NCBI GenBank assembly: GCA_014058105.1
Contig: JACGCM010001110.1
Coordinates: forward strand, 62,001-126,000
DNA from: Kingdonia uniflora
Taxonomy: Eukaryota > Streptophyta > Magnoliopsida > Ranunculales > Circaeasteraceae
Direction: 5' to 3'
DNA length: 64,000 bases
Shown here: positions 11,858-21,761 of the stretch, in pieces
Numbering within the stretch: position 1 is the first letter of the stretch
How the letters are laid out: each line of letters starts with the position of its first letter
The notes under the pieces: generated by a model
What the model saw: only the letters and a program-made list of their open reading frames with translations
The model's database searches: none
What the model was told of the DNA's origin: nothing
Position numbers and translations under genes: made by a program

Positions 11858-14800
11858 TTAACTGCTTGAATCAGATATATAGACTAGAAAAGATTCAGTG
11901 CCGCTGTAAGTGGACGCCAATGCCTTTCCCGAAGAGGTTGGCGGAGAGAATGCCAGTTGAGAGGGTTCCACGGCATAATACATGCAGAAACTCTTCCTGC
12001 ATAATATTTGAATAAGGATTTCAGATAATGATTATAAAATTTTAATTGTCTAATCGAAAATATGTCAGTGTCCATTATGAATGCAAATTTAACCATAAAA
12101 ACTTCAAGGAACAAAATTAAACTATTTGCAAAGAAAATTCACCAAAAAAGATTGACACCATAATCGATTAAGAAAATGCATAAACCATTTTAAATGGAGA
12201 AGTTTATCAGTTCAAGAATCTTCAACTGAAATGTCTTCTTCGTCTATTTTAAATGGAGATAAAGTTTATCTACATTGAGATTATTTTGCAAGTTCGATGA
12301 CATGGCCGAAGCTTTACTTTATGAAACATTTCTGAGTTGGTGGATAATAGAAAAGCCTACACCCATCTTGTTTATTATTTCTAATAGATGTCAACATTAT
12401 GTAACCACTGCTAAAAACTGAGAGACGTGATGAAAATGGCATGGGTTACCAAAAAATAGATTTTAAAAGTAGGAAGAAAAGAAAAGAAAAGAAAGAAAAA
12501 TCTCGGCAGAAAAAAGAATGCAAATTAAGTTGACCATATTAGTTGCATTACTTCTTTTAATCAGTTTCTAAGTATTGCACATCTATGGTTGTGCCTTTAG
12601 TGGCTTAGTGAAATGGATAGGTTTTCAACAGTATTAACATAAATAACAAAGAAGCAGTAAATCTATCTATATATCTATCTATCTATCTCTTCCTCACTCT
12701 CACTCTTTTTCTTTTTGTGAAGCTGATTTTGTATAACAAGAGGAAAAAATCTGAAAAGAAAATTTTCTCCAAATCACAAGCATTCCATTTAGGTTGGCAC
12801 CCCCATGTTCATAGCGGATCAAGAACTAAGAAAACTGATAATAAACTAGTGAAGGGTCTTCAAGTCTATGAAGATACCGAGGCCTAATCACATGCAAATC
12901 ACTTGTACCATTGGACAGCTTGCTCGCTTTCTTGCTAATTGTGTCCGCAGCACAGTTAGCCTCTCTCCAAACATGTGACAATCTGAGAGAAACAAACGCA
13001 TTCTTCAACTTGATCCATTGTTTAGAAATTATCCAGGGATCCATGTCTAGTGGAAGATTGAATATGCTGCTCAACAAAGGCTTGATATTTAAGAACAACC
13101 ACCTCAAGAGTGGTGATTATGCTCATCATAGACTTATCTTGCTTCTGACTATAGAATGAAAGCAGGACGTATTCTTAACTCCGACTTCTAGCCATTTGAT
13201 CCGAGATTTCTGTTACCAGCTCATTTCATCCTGAAAGGAGGCATTGTTGAATTCAGTCTCCTTATTAGTTACTTAATCTGAAAGCATATCTTCCAGAGCA
13301 CTTTGAAAACCCAAATTTTCATTCTGCAAGTGTTCCGTCTTTTGCCAAGCTACACCCCAAACTTCTGTCTCAGTCTTTAAGTATTGCATTAAGTCATTTC
13401 AGCTTCATTTTCTGAAAACGATAAAGGAGCGCACTATCAAGCTCAGTCTCCCAACTTTCTTTCACTGCAGCCCATTAAGGAATCATGCACACGCCATAAG
13501 AAATCCAAAAGGCACATTTTTTTAGTTCAGGGATCGTGCTGCACCAACCAAACCCAATAATCTCTTTGATAGTTTTACGTCGTTCAACCTTGAACTTCAT
13601 ATTTTTCCACAAATTTGCAGTTGTAGACAAACCCTTGGAAGTCATTCATAAAAGCATTAGAAGTGCATCAACGCCCTTTCTTCACATCATGCTTAAGAAT
13701 AGCATTAAAATTTCCTTGAATCAACAAAGTGAAAGGCCAATCTTTGATTTTTGTTAACTCAAGCCATAGAAATCTAAGATAAGATCTTAAACAATAGGCA
13801 TGAACCCATCTAAGTAGCTTGACTTCACTAAAACTGGCGATTTGTAGTTGGAAAGCACATGCTATGGCTGGAACCGGCAGAGTTTTCCTCCAACATATCC
13901 ATAGATTTGCTAGCTACAAATCAAAGTGGGAAGAACCTTGAAGACGAACATAGTGTCCTCTGAAAGATAGACTTCATTTGGTTTTAGGATGTTGGTTACC
14001 TGTTTTGACCTAGTGACATGGATATTCACTTGGCAATTGCTGTATTCCTTTTTCTCTTCTTTGGAGACTGCCAAGGACCTGTGCTTAGAGCCACACCCTT
14101 TTTAACAGCAACTCTTTTAGGTTTCAATCAGTTTCCCTATTCTACTCCATGTTCAGCTTAACAATCATACCCCCTCCATGTCTACATAATCCACATTCTC
14201 CCCAGCTACAAGGCCTCCATTCCTTTTGCTCCCCTCTCTAGATTATCCAGTATCACAAGATTTACAGCACACATCCTTTGTGTATTTGACCCTACTTCAT
14301 ACAGGATTAATACCTCCTTTGTATCAGAGCTTTAGACTTCTTATTACAAGTTCTTTAAGGTTCGCCTTCAATAACGCATGTGCAGATTCTTTCTGGAAAT
14401 CCAAAATCACACGATTTGAAAATTTTCCAGGAGTCTTGGGCTCTTTCTTTTGAATATTGCAATGAAGATTTGGGAGAATTTCATCCTTTTTAAGGCTTGA
14501 AGACAGTTTTTTAGGGGCTTTTTAATTCCTTTGTTATTGGGATGCTACGGCTAATGTAAAAAGTTGTAGGAGACATTATCTTTTATGTGTAATGCAATTA
14601 CGATTAGCCAAAATAAAATAATGAAAAAATCAGCAAGAATTGGAACACGACCGGTGAGTTATAAGCCTCAAGGCATACGAGGCATAGGTGTAAGGTATAA
14701 GCCTCAAAGAGATATAGTGAGGGATAAGCCTCAAAGCTATGTGAAATGCATTTTAATAATTGTTAGCAGCTACAACAGTTTTCAGCTTCTAATTTATAAG

Positions 14801-17800
14801 AGTATGTAGTGCTGAAGAAATTTATTTTCTTTCTTTATTTTGCGTATAAAATAATTGTACTAAAAAAGGGGGTCTGGAGAGAGGCGAAAAAAAGAACAGC
14901 AACAAACGAAAGCATACAACAGGAGTTAGGAAACTCAAGAAACCAAAAAGCAAGCAGGGAATATCTTGAGGTTTAAGCCTCATAATCCCCCACTCAGGGT
15001 TACAACTCACACCTATGCTTAGTATGCCTTGAAACTTAATGAGGCTCACACCTTACCTGTTGCTGTATTGGCGAGATCCAACAGTGAAGAACAGCTAAAA
15101 AGAAAAACCGTCTGGAAGTCCGAAAAACATTGGTATTGCCTTGAACTAACACCAAACGTGCTAAACAAGTCCACCATTGTCCCTTTCCTTTCTCCTTTCT
15201 TCATGATTTTCATTTTTTCTATTTGGAGTAACCTTAATTGTATGCCTGTAGAAGCAAACAGGGACGTCAAGGTTAACTTTCAAATGGGATGTCTTAGTTG
15301 CGACACTTTTCCCTTGATACAGGACTGGAATTCAGTGACCGTAACTTTACGGACAAACAAAATCCTACACTAATTCATCCTATGCCCGTGGAGCTGTCGA
15401 ACCCAAGATAATCAAAACCTTCAAATTGTTGTCTTCAACTATTCTTTTTCAGTGACTATCCCGCAATCAATATTCTCTTCCCCGACACTTGGTACCTCGA
15501 ACATGAACCCTCCTGACCCTCTGTCTTCTTCAATATTCCTCCGCCAAACATATATTTTTCCAACTTATGGAAATCTCACGGATGCGGATCAACTTTTCTC
15601 TCTTTCTTTGTCTCCTCTTTCTAGGTAGTAGAAGATGTTGGCTAATAATGTAGTACAAGATCTTAGCAAATAAACCTTATAGGTGCTTCAACTCTCCTTT
15701 TATATCTCTGTCCATTGCAGCCAAATTAAAGATGGTTTATCCCATTACTAGTAACACTAAAAATAGCCTTCAGTTCTTATTAGCATTATTGCTTTTCTCC
15801 TCGATATGATAGGCTATTTGCAAATTTACCCGTCTTCTATACCTCCAAAAACTTTACATAGGCATGCAATATTTGGAAGAAAAAAACTTCGATGTCAGAC
15901 ACTCCGCCACAAACTTGACACACGAATGGGTACTCCCTGCTTAGATCATCAACTTTCTCACATTTGTTCTTAAGGTTCTAATTCTTTGGACATATTATTA
16001 AATCGAATCAATCCTACAAAGTTCTGTCATTGTTTCTATGTTAAAAATTAATGTGTTAATGCTTCTTGGCATTATAACAAAAGTTAAATGGAGGTATAAG
16101 ATATGGAGTAAAAGAAAAGTGGAAAAAGATATATGTTTTTAATTGTATGGCCATGTCCGCATTTTTACTTATCTCCAAGTCACGTCCCGACACCTCGTAT
16201 TCGTATCGGACAATGATATGCACACTCCTGTCAATGTTACATAGCGTATTTGGTACATGTTAAGAATCAAAACATGACTAGTTAATGACAAGAGAAAAAA
16301 ACTAACCGTGCAGCATCAAGTAGTTTGGTTGCGATGTGTTTCCTTCGACTAGCTGGTGCAACCCAAATTACTCTAACCCCAAAAATAGCTGGCACAGAAT
16401 CTTCCCCACAAATAACTGCTCCACTGAGGTCTTTCTCAATCGCATCGTCTCTGTTAATACAGGACACATGTTTAACAGCTTCCTGCTGAAAAGTGAAATC
16501 CCCAAATCGGAGTACACTCGAACTTATTCTGCCTGCTGTGGTATTGGCATGGTCAGAGCTTCCCAAGCTCGGGATAACTCTGTAGGCATTTGATATTGGT
16601 TCTGTAATTAGACAGCCAGCAATTCTCTGAGCAGAAATAAACAGATAAACCTGGGATCCAGAAAATAAAGTTCATGAAGGTATTAGTGTTGAGCGCTAGT
16701 TGATAAGCATGGGTGTCCCTGTATTATGACTACCTTGCATATCTTATGAAGAAGAAATCCCTCACTCAATCCGAGCTCCCACTCCATCATCTTTACAACC
16801 TCTTGAAGCTGCAATTGATTATGAGTTTCCTTATCATTTTGTTTTTCCAACTTGATCTTATTAGATTTTGTTCACACAGAATAGCAAGACGGGAGATGAA
16901 ATGAAACCTTCTTCCTTTGAGCAGGTGGGTCACCATCGATAACCATAATAATGCGTGCAACATCAGTTGACATCACTGTAATTACTCTCTCGTTGCGCCA
17001 GCCCTATACTAGGTCATGGATAGAATGGTAAGAATTGAAAAGAATGAAACAAGCGAAACGGACATATTAAGATTTAAGTACCTTGAATTGGATACCATGG
17101 GTATAGTTCTTATGATATTCCTTGTGAATCTTCTCATCGTCTCCATCTCCACGAGCGTATTTTAGCCCACACATAGAGCATTTATGTAGGAGGAAATCAG
17201 ACTGCCCCAACTCCAAATGAAATTGGGCATAACTTCTCTTCTTCTTGTTCAAGATTTTGGCTGAGGTAGAGACTGGTTTTACAAGAGCATCCACCGCATC
17301 AGAAGTTTTTGATCTTTCCTCATTTACGGCACTATAATGTTCAATACATCTGCACAAAATCAAATGACTTAGCTTATCCAGAAAACACAGTTTCTACAAC
17401 AATCTTCTGGTAGAAAAAGAAAATGAAAACTTCGTTCAGGACTAAGATCATCCCGAATGTTGTCTCCAATGCAATGTTTTACCTATAGTTTACTAAGGGC
17501 ATCTACAGACGTTGGCTTATATGGTGGCCATGTCAGTGTCACCCCATGGTTTGCCATACAGCACCAACCTATAAAGTACTTATAGACCCGAGAAGAAACG
17601 CATTTTCCAATCAAAATGATTTTCCCACCTCCAGATTGGTGTATCACAATGATTTTCCCGCCTTACAGATTGGTGTATCACAACCATGTATTTCCAGACA
17701 ATCAATGTCGTGAAAGCCGGCACCACTCCGTTTGATGCGTAAATGGGTGAGATGCACCAATCTGTAAGGCGTGTGGTCTATCTGAGAAGTATCTCGCGAG

Positions 17801-18625
17801 CTTCTTGTACCCAGCAAGAAACTCAAAAATCTATTTAGTGGGGCCCACTCACCCCATTGTCAGCAGTTTTTGTAGGTGTAGGTCCAGACTGTTTATGTTC
17901 TAAAATGGTGGTGTGGTGTGTGCGATGTGTAGAAACACATTCAAGCAGTTGAGTGAAAAAATACTTTTGACCACTGGTTTTCTTTACACGATATCTAACC
18001 TGTAACAGTGGGGAATTACCCTTTTTTATTTTTATTTTGAGGGGGGGGGGGGGGAATTGAAGGAAGTTCGGCTTATTTTTGGTGTTACGCCAAAAGTATC
18101 ACACAAACAGTAACAGTGGTTTTTATTTGCGAGATTTGGCTCAATGAATAACAACTTCAAGATGCTCTAACTGCAATTAAGCTGCTAGAACGCTAGATGC
18201 ATAAGCTAAAAGACTTGTAGTTCTAACAACAATTCTTGTCAACAAACAAAATACATACTTACGGACCAATTTAATAACAATTCGTCAATTCCAGATTTAC
18301 ATTTGAATTCCCAATTTGTTTTTCAAAAATAATTTCTGATTCATAAGGCACAAAAACCTTTGATTGAGCAAAGTGATATTCTCTGGAAAACTGAAAACCA
18401 ATTGAAAAATAACAAAGACTGAACCTAAAGAGCATTTCTTATTTGCTTGAAAACATAACAATAAGAAAGCTGGTACCTGCTAGTATCCGTGTTTCGAGTT
18501 CGACGCGTGTATGTTATTCTGATCTCAGGTTCATTAGCATCTGAAGGTATTGGATCAAGAAGCTGCGGTGTGTCAGAGGTTTGGAGTACAGAAGGCTTGA
18601 AAAAAGAACTGATCTTCGATTGCAT
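11858..18625 (-). CDS. CTF7: CTF7/ECO1-type sister-chromatid cohesion N-acetyltransferase, 6 exons
   Basis: Minus-strand gene, exons 18625-18477, 17349-17082, 17003-16908, 16808-16734, 16650-16307 and 11996-11858. Together they make 1071 nt (356 aa), all introns are GT..AG, and phases join cleanly. Exon 1 starts MQSKISSFF, a PCNA-interacting (PIP) box. Exon 2 encodes the ESCO C2H2 zinc finger ([19 protein letters not shown]...H). Exons 3-4 begin the acetyltransferase fold ([11 protein letters not shown]...; [13 protein letters not shown]). Exon 5 holds the acetyl-CoA region ([22 protein letters not shown]). Exon 6 supplies the conserved end ([19 protein letters not shown]...SFLVY). The family acetylates SMC3 in S phase to lock cohesin. 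Length fits plant CTF7 (about 345 aa). Exon 6 is 4.3 kb away but in phase. No frame break was seen; expression is untested. Confidence 0.93.
12661..12690. repeat. (ATCT)n microsatellite
   Basis: Short run of ATCT units with one ATAT interruption, followed by a CT-rich tract, inside CTF7 intron 5. Confidence 0.9.
12826..14020 (-). mobile_element. LINE (L1-type) remnant: endonuclease, linker, RNase H end
   Basis: Minus-strand non-LTR relic. From upstream to downstream: an endonuclease piece ([17 protein letters not shown], near 13690-13740), the endonuclease/RT linker ([12 protein letters not shown], near 13440-13480), and a C-terminal plant RNase H piece at 12826-13107 ([20 protein letters not shown]). 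The central RT motifs are not seen, so most of ORF2 is deleted or decayed. Stops occur in every frame. Confidence 0.75.
14647..15056. repeat. Inverted repeat of AGCCTCAA/AGGCATA-type units
   Basis: About 14647-14735 reads GTGAGTTATAAGCCTCAAGG, then GAGGCATAGGTGTAAGG and ATAAGCCTCAA again. The reverse complement of about 14968-15056 carries the same order: CAAGGCATACTAAGCATAGG, GTGAGTTGTAA, GAGGCTTAAACCTCAA. The arms are imperfect and enclose about 230 bp, so the whole could fold as a hairpin. The class is not recognised; a MITE or SINE-derived palindrome is possible. Confidence 0.65.
17497..18167. mobile_element. Tourist/PIF-like MITE in CTF7 intron 1
   Basis: A 671-bp insertion flanked by TAA (17494-17496 and 18168-18170). 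Terminal inverted repeats are GGGCATCTACAGACGTTGG on the left and, as reverse complement, GAGCATCTTGAAGTTG on the right. The TAA/TTA target and G(G/A)GCATCT terminus are typical of PIF/Harbinger-derived MITEs. Inside are a near-perfect 19-bp inverted repeat (CGCCTTACAGATTGGTGTA at about 17660; TGCACCAATCTGTAAGGCG at about 17753) and a G14 run at 18041-18054. No coding capacity. Confidence 0.7.
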
Positions 18626-18810
18626 CTTTGAATTAGACAGAACTTTGAAGAACTGATTTTTTCTGCACATCCAGAAGAATATTGGCCTAAGGAGGGGTTG
18701 TGTTTATGTTTAATAAATTAAAATTTTTGAGGACAACATTACTGTGAAATGTTTACCCCAAGCTCAAAAATGCTCTGGTGCTGAACTTGGATTAACTACA
18801 TATTACTAGT
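18626..18810 (-). promoter_or_regulatory. 5' leader and probable proximal promoter of CTF7
   Basis: Sequence directly upstream of the CTF7 start codon. It is AT-rich with no convincing TATA box, so the start of transcription cannot be placed. The tandem duplication at 18811-19118 lies immediately further upstream. Confidence 0.35.
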
Positions 18811-19118
18811 GTATATCGCAACAAGGTGGAAATGACCATATGTTTCGTAATTGATCTTTGAAACCTTCACCCACAACTTGATTAAATACACTTCAAACAA
18901 TCAATTTTCACAAATTTAAATAATTGTGATCAATACAGCACTTCATAATCACCACATGTATATCGCAACAAGGTGGAAATGACCATATGTTTCGTAATTG
19001 ATCTTTGAAACCAACCAAAGTTCAATGTTCACCCACAACTTGATTAAATACACTTCAAACAATCAATTTTCACAAATTTAAATAATTGTGATCAATACAG
19101 CATTTCATAATCACCACA
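18811..19118. repeat. Direct tandem duplication upstream of CTF7
   Basis: Two head-to-tail copies (18811-18957 and 18958-19118), both starting GTATATCGCAACAAGGTGG and ending at AATCACCACAT. They are almost identical. The second has an extra segment of about 14 bp near 19013-19030. This points to a recent duplication. Confidence 0.92.
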
Positions 19119-19390
19119 TGTCAACTTCACGAGTAGCAGGAGGCCACATAATGTTCTTAAATTCTAAATAAAATAGGCCCTATTTCTATATGGAATTTAA
19201 GTGAATCCGATTATAATTTCCCGAAACTTCGAAATTCGGTGTTTGTTGTAATAAAATAGGCCCTATTTCTTTTTGCATTTTTGTTATATTAGATGTTGTA
19301 GCAACATTTCATTATCATAATTAGGGATTCGGGATTGTTGTAATGGAGGGTTTTCTACAATTCCTAAGTGGTGATTTTTATTGTATCAAA

Positions 19391-19608
19391 TTAAAAAATT
19401 AGGGCAAATTTTACCTCTTTCCAAGAACTGACCCCCAATTTGCTAGAGATTTTCACTTGAGCACGAACCAAAATGCCAAAATCAAAGCAGATAGCTCTTG
19501 AGAGTGAAAGTGCCCCAATTTTATGTTTCCCGTACTTGAGGGAGCTATAGCAGCAATACACTATTTTCGGGTCCTTGCACTTTGTAAGAACGCCATCAAG
19601 GTGGGTGA
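19391..19608 (-). CDS. Unrecognised open frame, possible exon
   Basis: A minus-strand open frame of about 70 codons, with ITHLDGVLTKCKDPK near its upstream end and VSSWKEV near the end. A possible splice donor (GAG|GTAAAATT) lies at about 19415. It is cut on the upstream side by the MITE at 19611. I recognise no family; it may be a gene fragment or chance. Confidence 0.2.
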
Positions 19609-19610
19609 TC

Positions 19611-20166
19611 AGGGCTGGCAGTTTGGGCAGTAGGGTCGGGCTCGGGCAGGGTTTTTCCAGGCCAAACAAATGTTTGGGCCGGGCTGGGTTGGGCCATATA
19701 CATTATTCGGGCAGGACCAGGCCGGCCTGGCATCAACCTACTTCAGCCCATAGCCCGCCCATGGTATAATCGGGCTGGTACGGGCCGGGTTTCGGCGGGC
19801 TATTTCAGGTCGGGCTTTAAAAGGGACATTTCAGGCCGATGTACTAATGAAATTCATGTTTAAATGAAACATATTATATATCTTATAGGACAAAATCTAA
19901 AGATTTTTTATATGTATTTAAAGAAAACCCCAAAATAGGGGGTTCGGGCATTCTAAACCCCATTTCTCCATATACTAACGGCTCTTTAAAACACTTGGGC
20001 TAGTTCGGGTCGGGCTTGGGCCGAGCCGCTGCCTAAAGAAGGTGACCCGCAGCCCGCCCATGCAATTGTTGGGCCGGTTCAAGCTGGCCTGAAGAGCATG
20101 TTGGGCCGGTTTGGGCTGGATTTTTTCCGGGCCGGGCCATGGGCTTTAGCCCAAACTGCCAGCCCT
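19611..20166. mobile_element. hAT-like MITE, rich in GGGCCGGGC motifs
   Basis: A 556-bp element with perfect 18-bp terminal inverted repeats, AGGGCTGGCAGTTTGGGC and its reverse complement. GC-rich ends carry many GGGC(C/T)GGGC words around an AT-rich centre. A (C/T)AGGG terminus is typical of plant hAT elements, but an 8-bp target duplication is not visible. No coding capacity. Confidence 0.75.
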
Positions 20167-20221
20167 ACCCCTAGAGGGAGTTTGCTCATCAAACTTTTTG
20201 GAGTGATTTGACAATCACCCA

Positions 20222-20246
20222 TAGGACTGGCAGTTTGGGCTAAAGC
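20222..20246. mobile_element. 25-bp relic of a hAT-like MITE end
   Basis: AGGACTGGCAGTTTGGGC followed by TAAAGCC matches the terminal 25 bp of the neighbouring MITE's right end in inverted orientation, with one mismatch. Nothing else of that second copy remains. Confidence 0.7.
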
Positions 20247-21710
20247 CATTTTGCAAGAATGCACATTGAGGTGCAGGCATAAGATGAACCTCCTAATCAA
20301 GTTACTCTTAAAGTTGATGCTTTGTACACAAATCAAGTGGGGGCTGAATATAATTTGGATCCTGCTAGGTGCAAACGCTGTAAAGTATTTGGCCACTGTG
20401 ACTGTACTTGCCTAGCACAAAACAGTGAGAAGGAAAACGATAAGAAGTTTAATGTCATTAAAAAGGTCTGAAGACCTTAGATAGGGGAAGGAAAGGACAA
20501 GATAACTTAATGAAAAGAGCTCTCAGCAGGCAGACAACGAGAACAAGTTTATTCCTCCAAAGTCCAAAACTAAACTTGAATGGAGAAAAAAAGGGCAACC
20601 AAACTTTTTTAACTAACAAGTTTTCTCCCTTAACAGGTGCTAATAATAAGGAGAAAGGCCTTGTACCCCATAAACAAGAAAAGTATTGAGCAACAGGTAA
20701 CCAAAAAAGATATTTTTCACTGTTTAAAATGAATTTCAGCTGTCTAAAAGTGCTATAAATGGATTCAAGAAAAAAATGTTGATAAACAAAAAGAAGAGGG
20801 AAGCTGCTAGCAAAGAACCCCCTTCAAGAATGCAGTACATGAAGCACAAAGGCAGTGGCAACCAGGGCTTTCCGAAGATAAAAGGGGAGAAGTAATACAC
20901 AAAGTCCTGTCTGCAACCAGTGGTCATTAAAAGCACAAAATCAGGTAAAGTAATACACAAGGCATTGTTAACACTCTTTGTCCTGTCTGCAACTAGGAAA
21001 GTAGTAAAGAGGGGAGAAGTGCAAAATTTTGTTATGTTGAAATAACCAAGTAACTAATAGTATTATCCTTTGAAAAACTACTCAAGTAATACATGTGAAG
21101 TGGCGATGGGGGCAAAGTCCTTCCTTTACTCAGTGGCTAGCCTTATTTATCTTCTCAAGATATTAAAACAAAGCTTTGATGGTGTCACGTGACTTCATTG
21201 CAGCTGTATCTAGCTTTGATAAATTTGAGGGGAGACCTGTTAGGGCATGTGATGTGGAGAAATAGGACGAGTGGCTGCAGAAAACCACGATGTTTGATAT
21301 GAGCCACATGGGTTTCTAATTACCTGGTCCAACATAAGTACAAGGAAGATAGAATAATGATCAAGTTGGATAGAGTGCTCAACAATGAAACTACGATGAC
21401 CGTGTTTGAAGCTATTAAGACTAAATACATGCCTACTAGGGTTTCTGATCATAGCCCAGCCATAACTAGACTCATTAGAGGATATTCAAGAGGGGAAAAA
21501 ACTTTGAAGTACTATCGTTATTAGCAATCTAAAGTGGGGTTCAAGGAAGTTGTAAAAAGAGCTTGAAGGACCAAAGAGCTGGGGAAACCAATGTACAAGT
21601 TGTATCAAAAGTTGACTGTCACAAAACCTCAGCTAAAGCAATGGAGAAATGATAGGCATGGTTACAGAATTAAGAGTTCCAATTGGTTGTCCTCTTGCCC
21701 CAGTTGTTTG
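20247..21710 (+). mobile_element. LINE (L1-type) remnant: ORF1 zinc knuckle, endonuclease, linker
   Basis: Plus-strand non-LTR relic. An ORF1 tail has the plant zinc knuckle CKRCKVFGHCDCTC (about 20370-20411), preceded by a basic/acidic stretch like DUF4283-type gag proteins. Endonuclease residues follow at about 21190-21480 (SFDKFEGRPVRACDVE, KLDRVLNNE, VSDHSPAITRLIRGY). The endonuclease/RT linker (KEVVKRAWRTKELGKPMYKL) is near 21550-21610. RT is missing. The 20430-21150 stretch between ORF1 and endonuclease is not recognisable. Confidence 0.75.
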
Positions 21711-21761
21711 AGCTGAGTCTCCCATTGTACATTTTTTTTATCAGCTTCTGCCCCTTCTATG

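Larger units (their letters stand above)
11997..16306 (-). other. CTF7 intron 5, enlarged by repeats
   Basis: 4310-bp intron with donor CACG|GTTAGT at 16306 and acceptor ATGCAG at 11997. The other introns are 73 to 1127 bp. It contains a microsatellite, a decayed LINE in the same orientation, and an inverted repeat at 14647-15056. The stretch 15060-16300 shows nothing recognisable. Confidence 0.85.

Noticed and set aside
16282..16566. A separate short minus-strand gene ending in LVFFSCH
   Set aside because: It is exon 5 of CTF7 read through its splice donor (GTTAGT at 16306) into intron 5.
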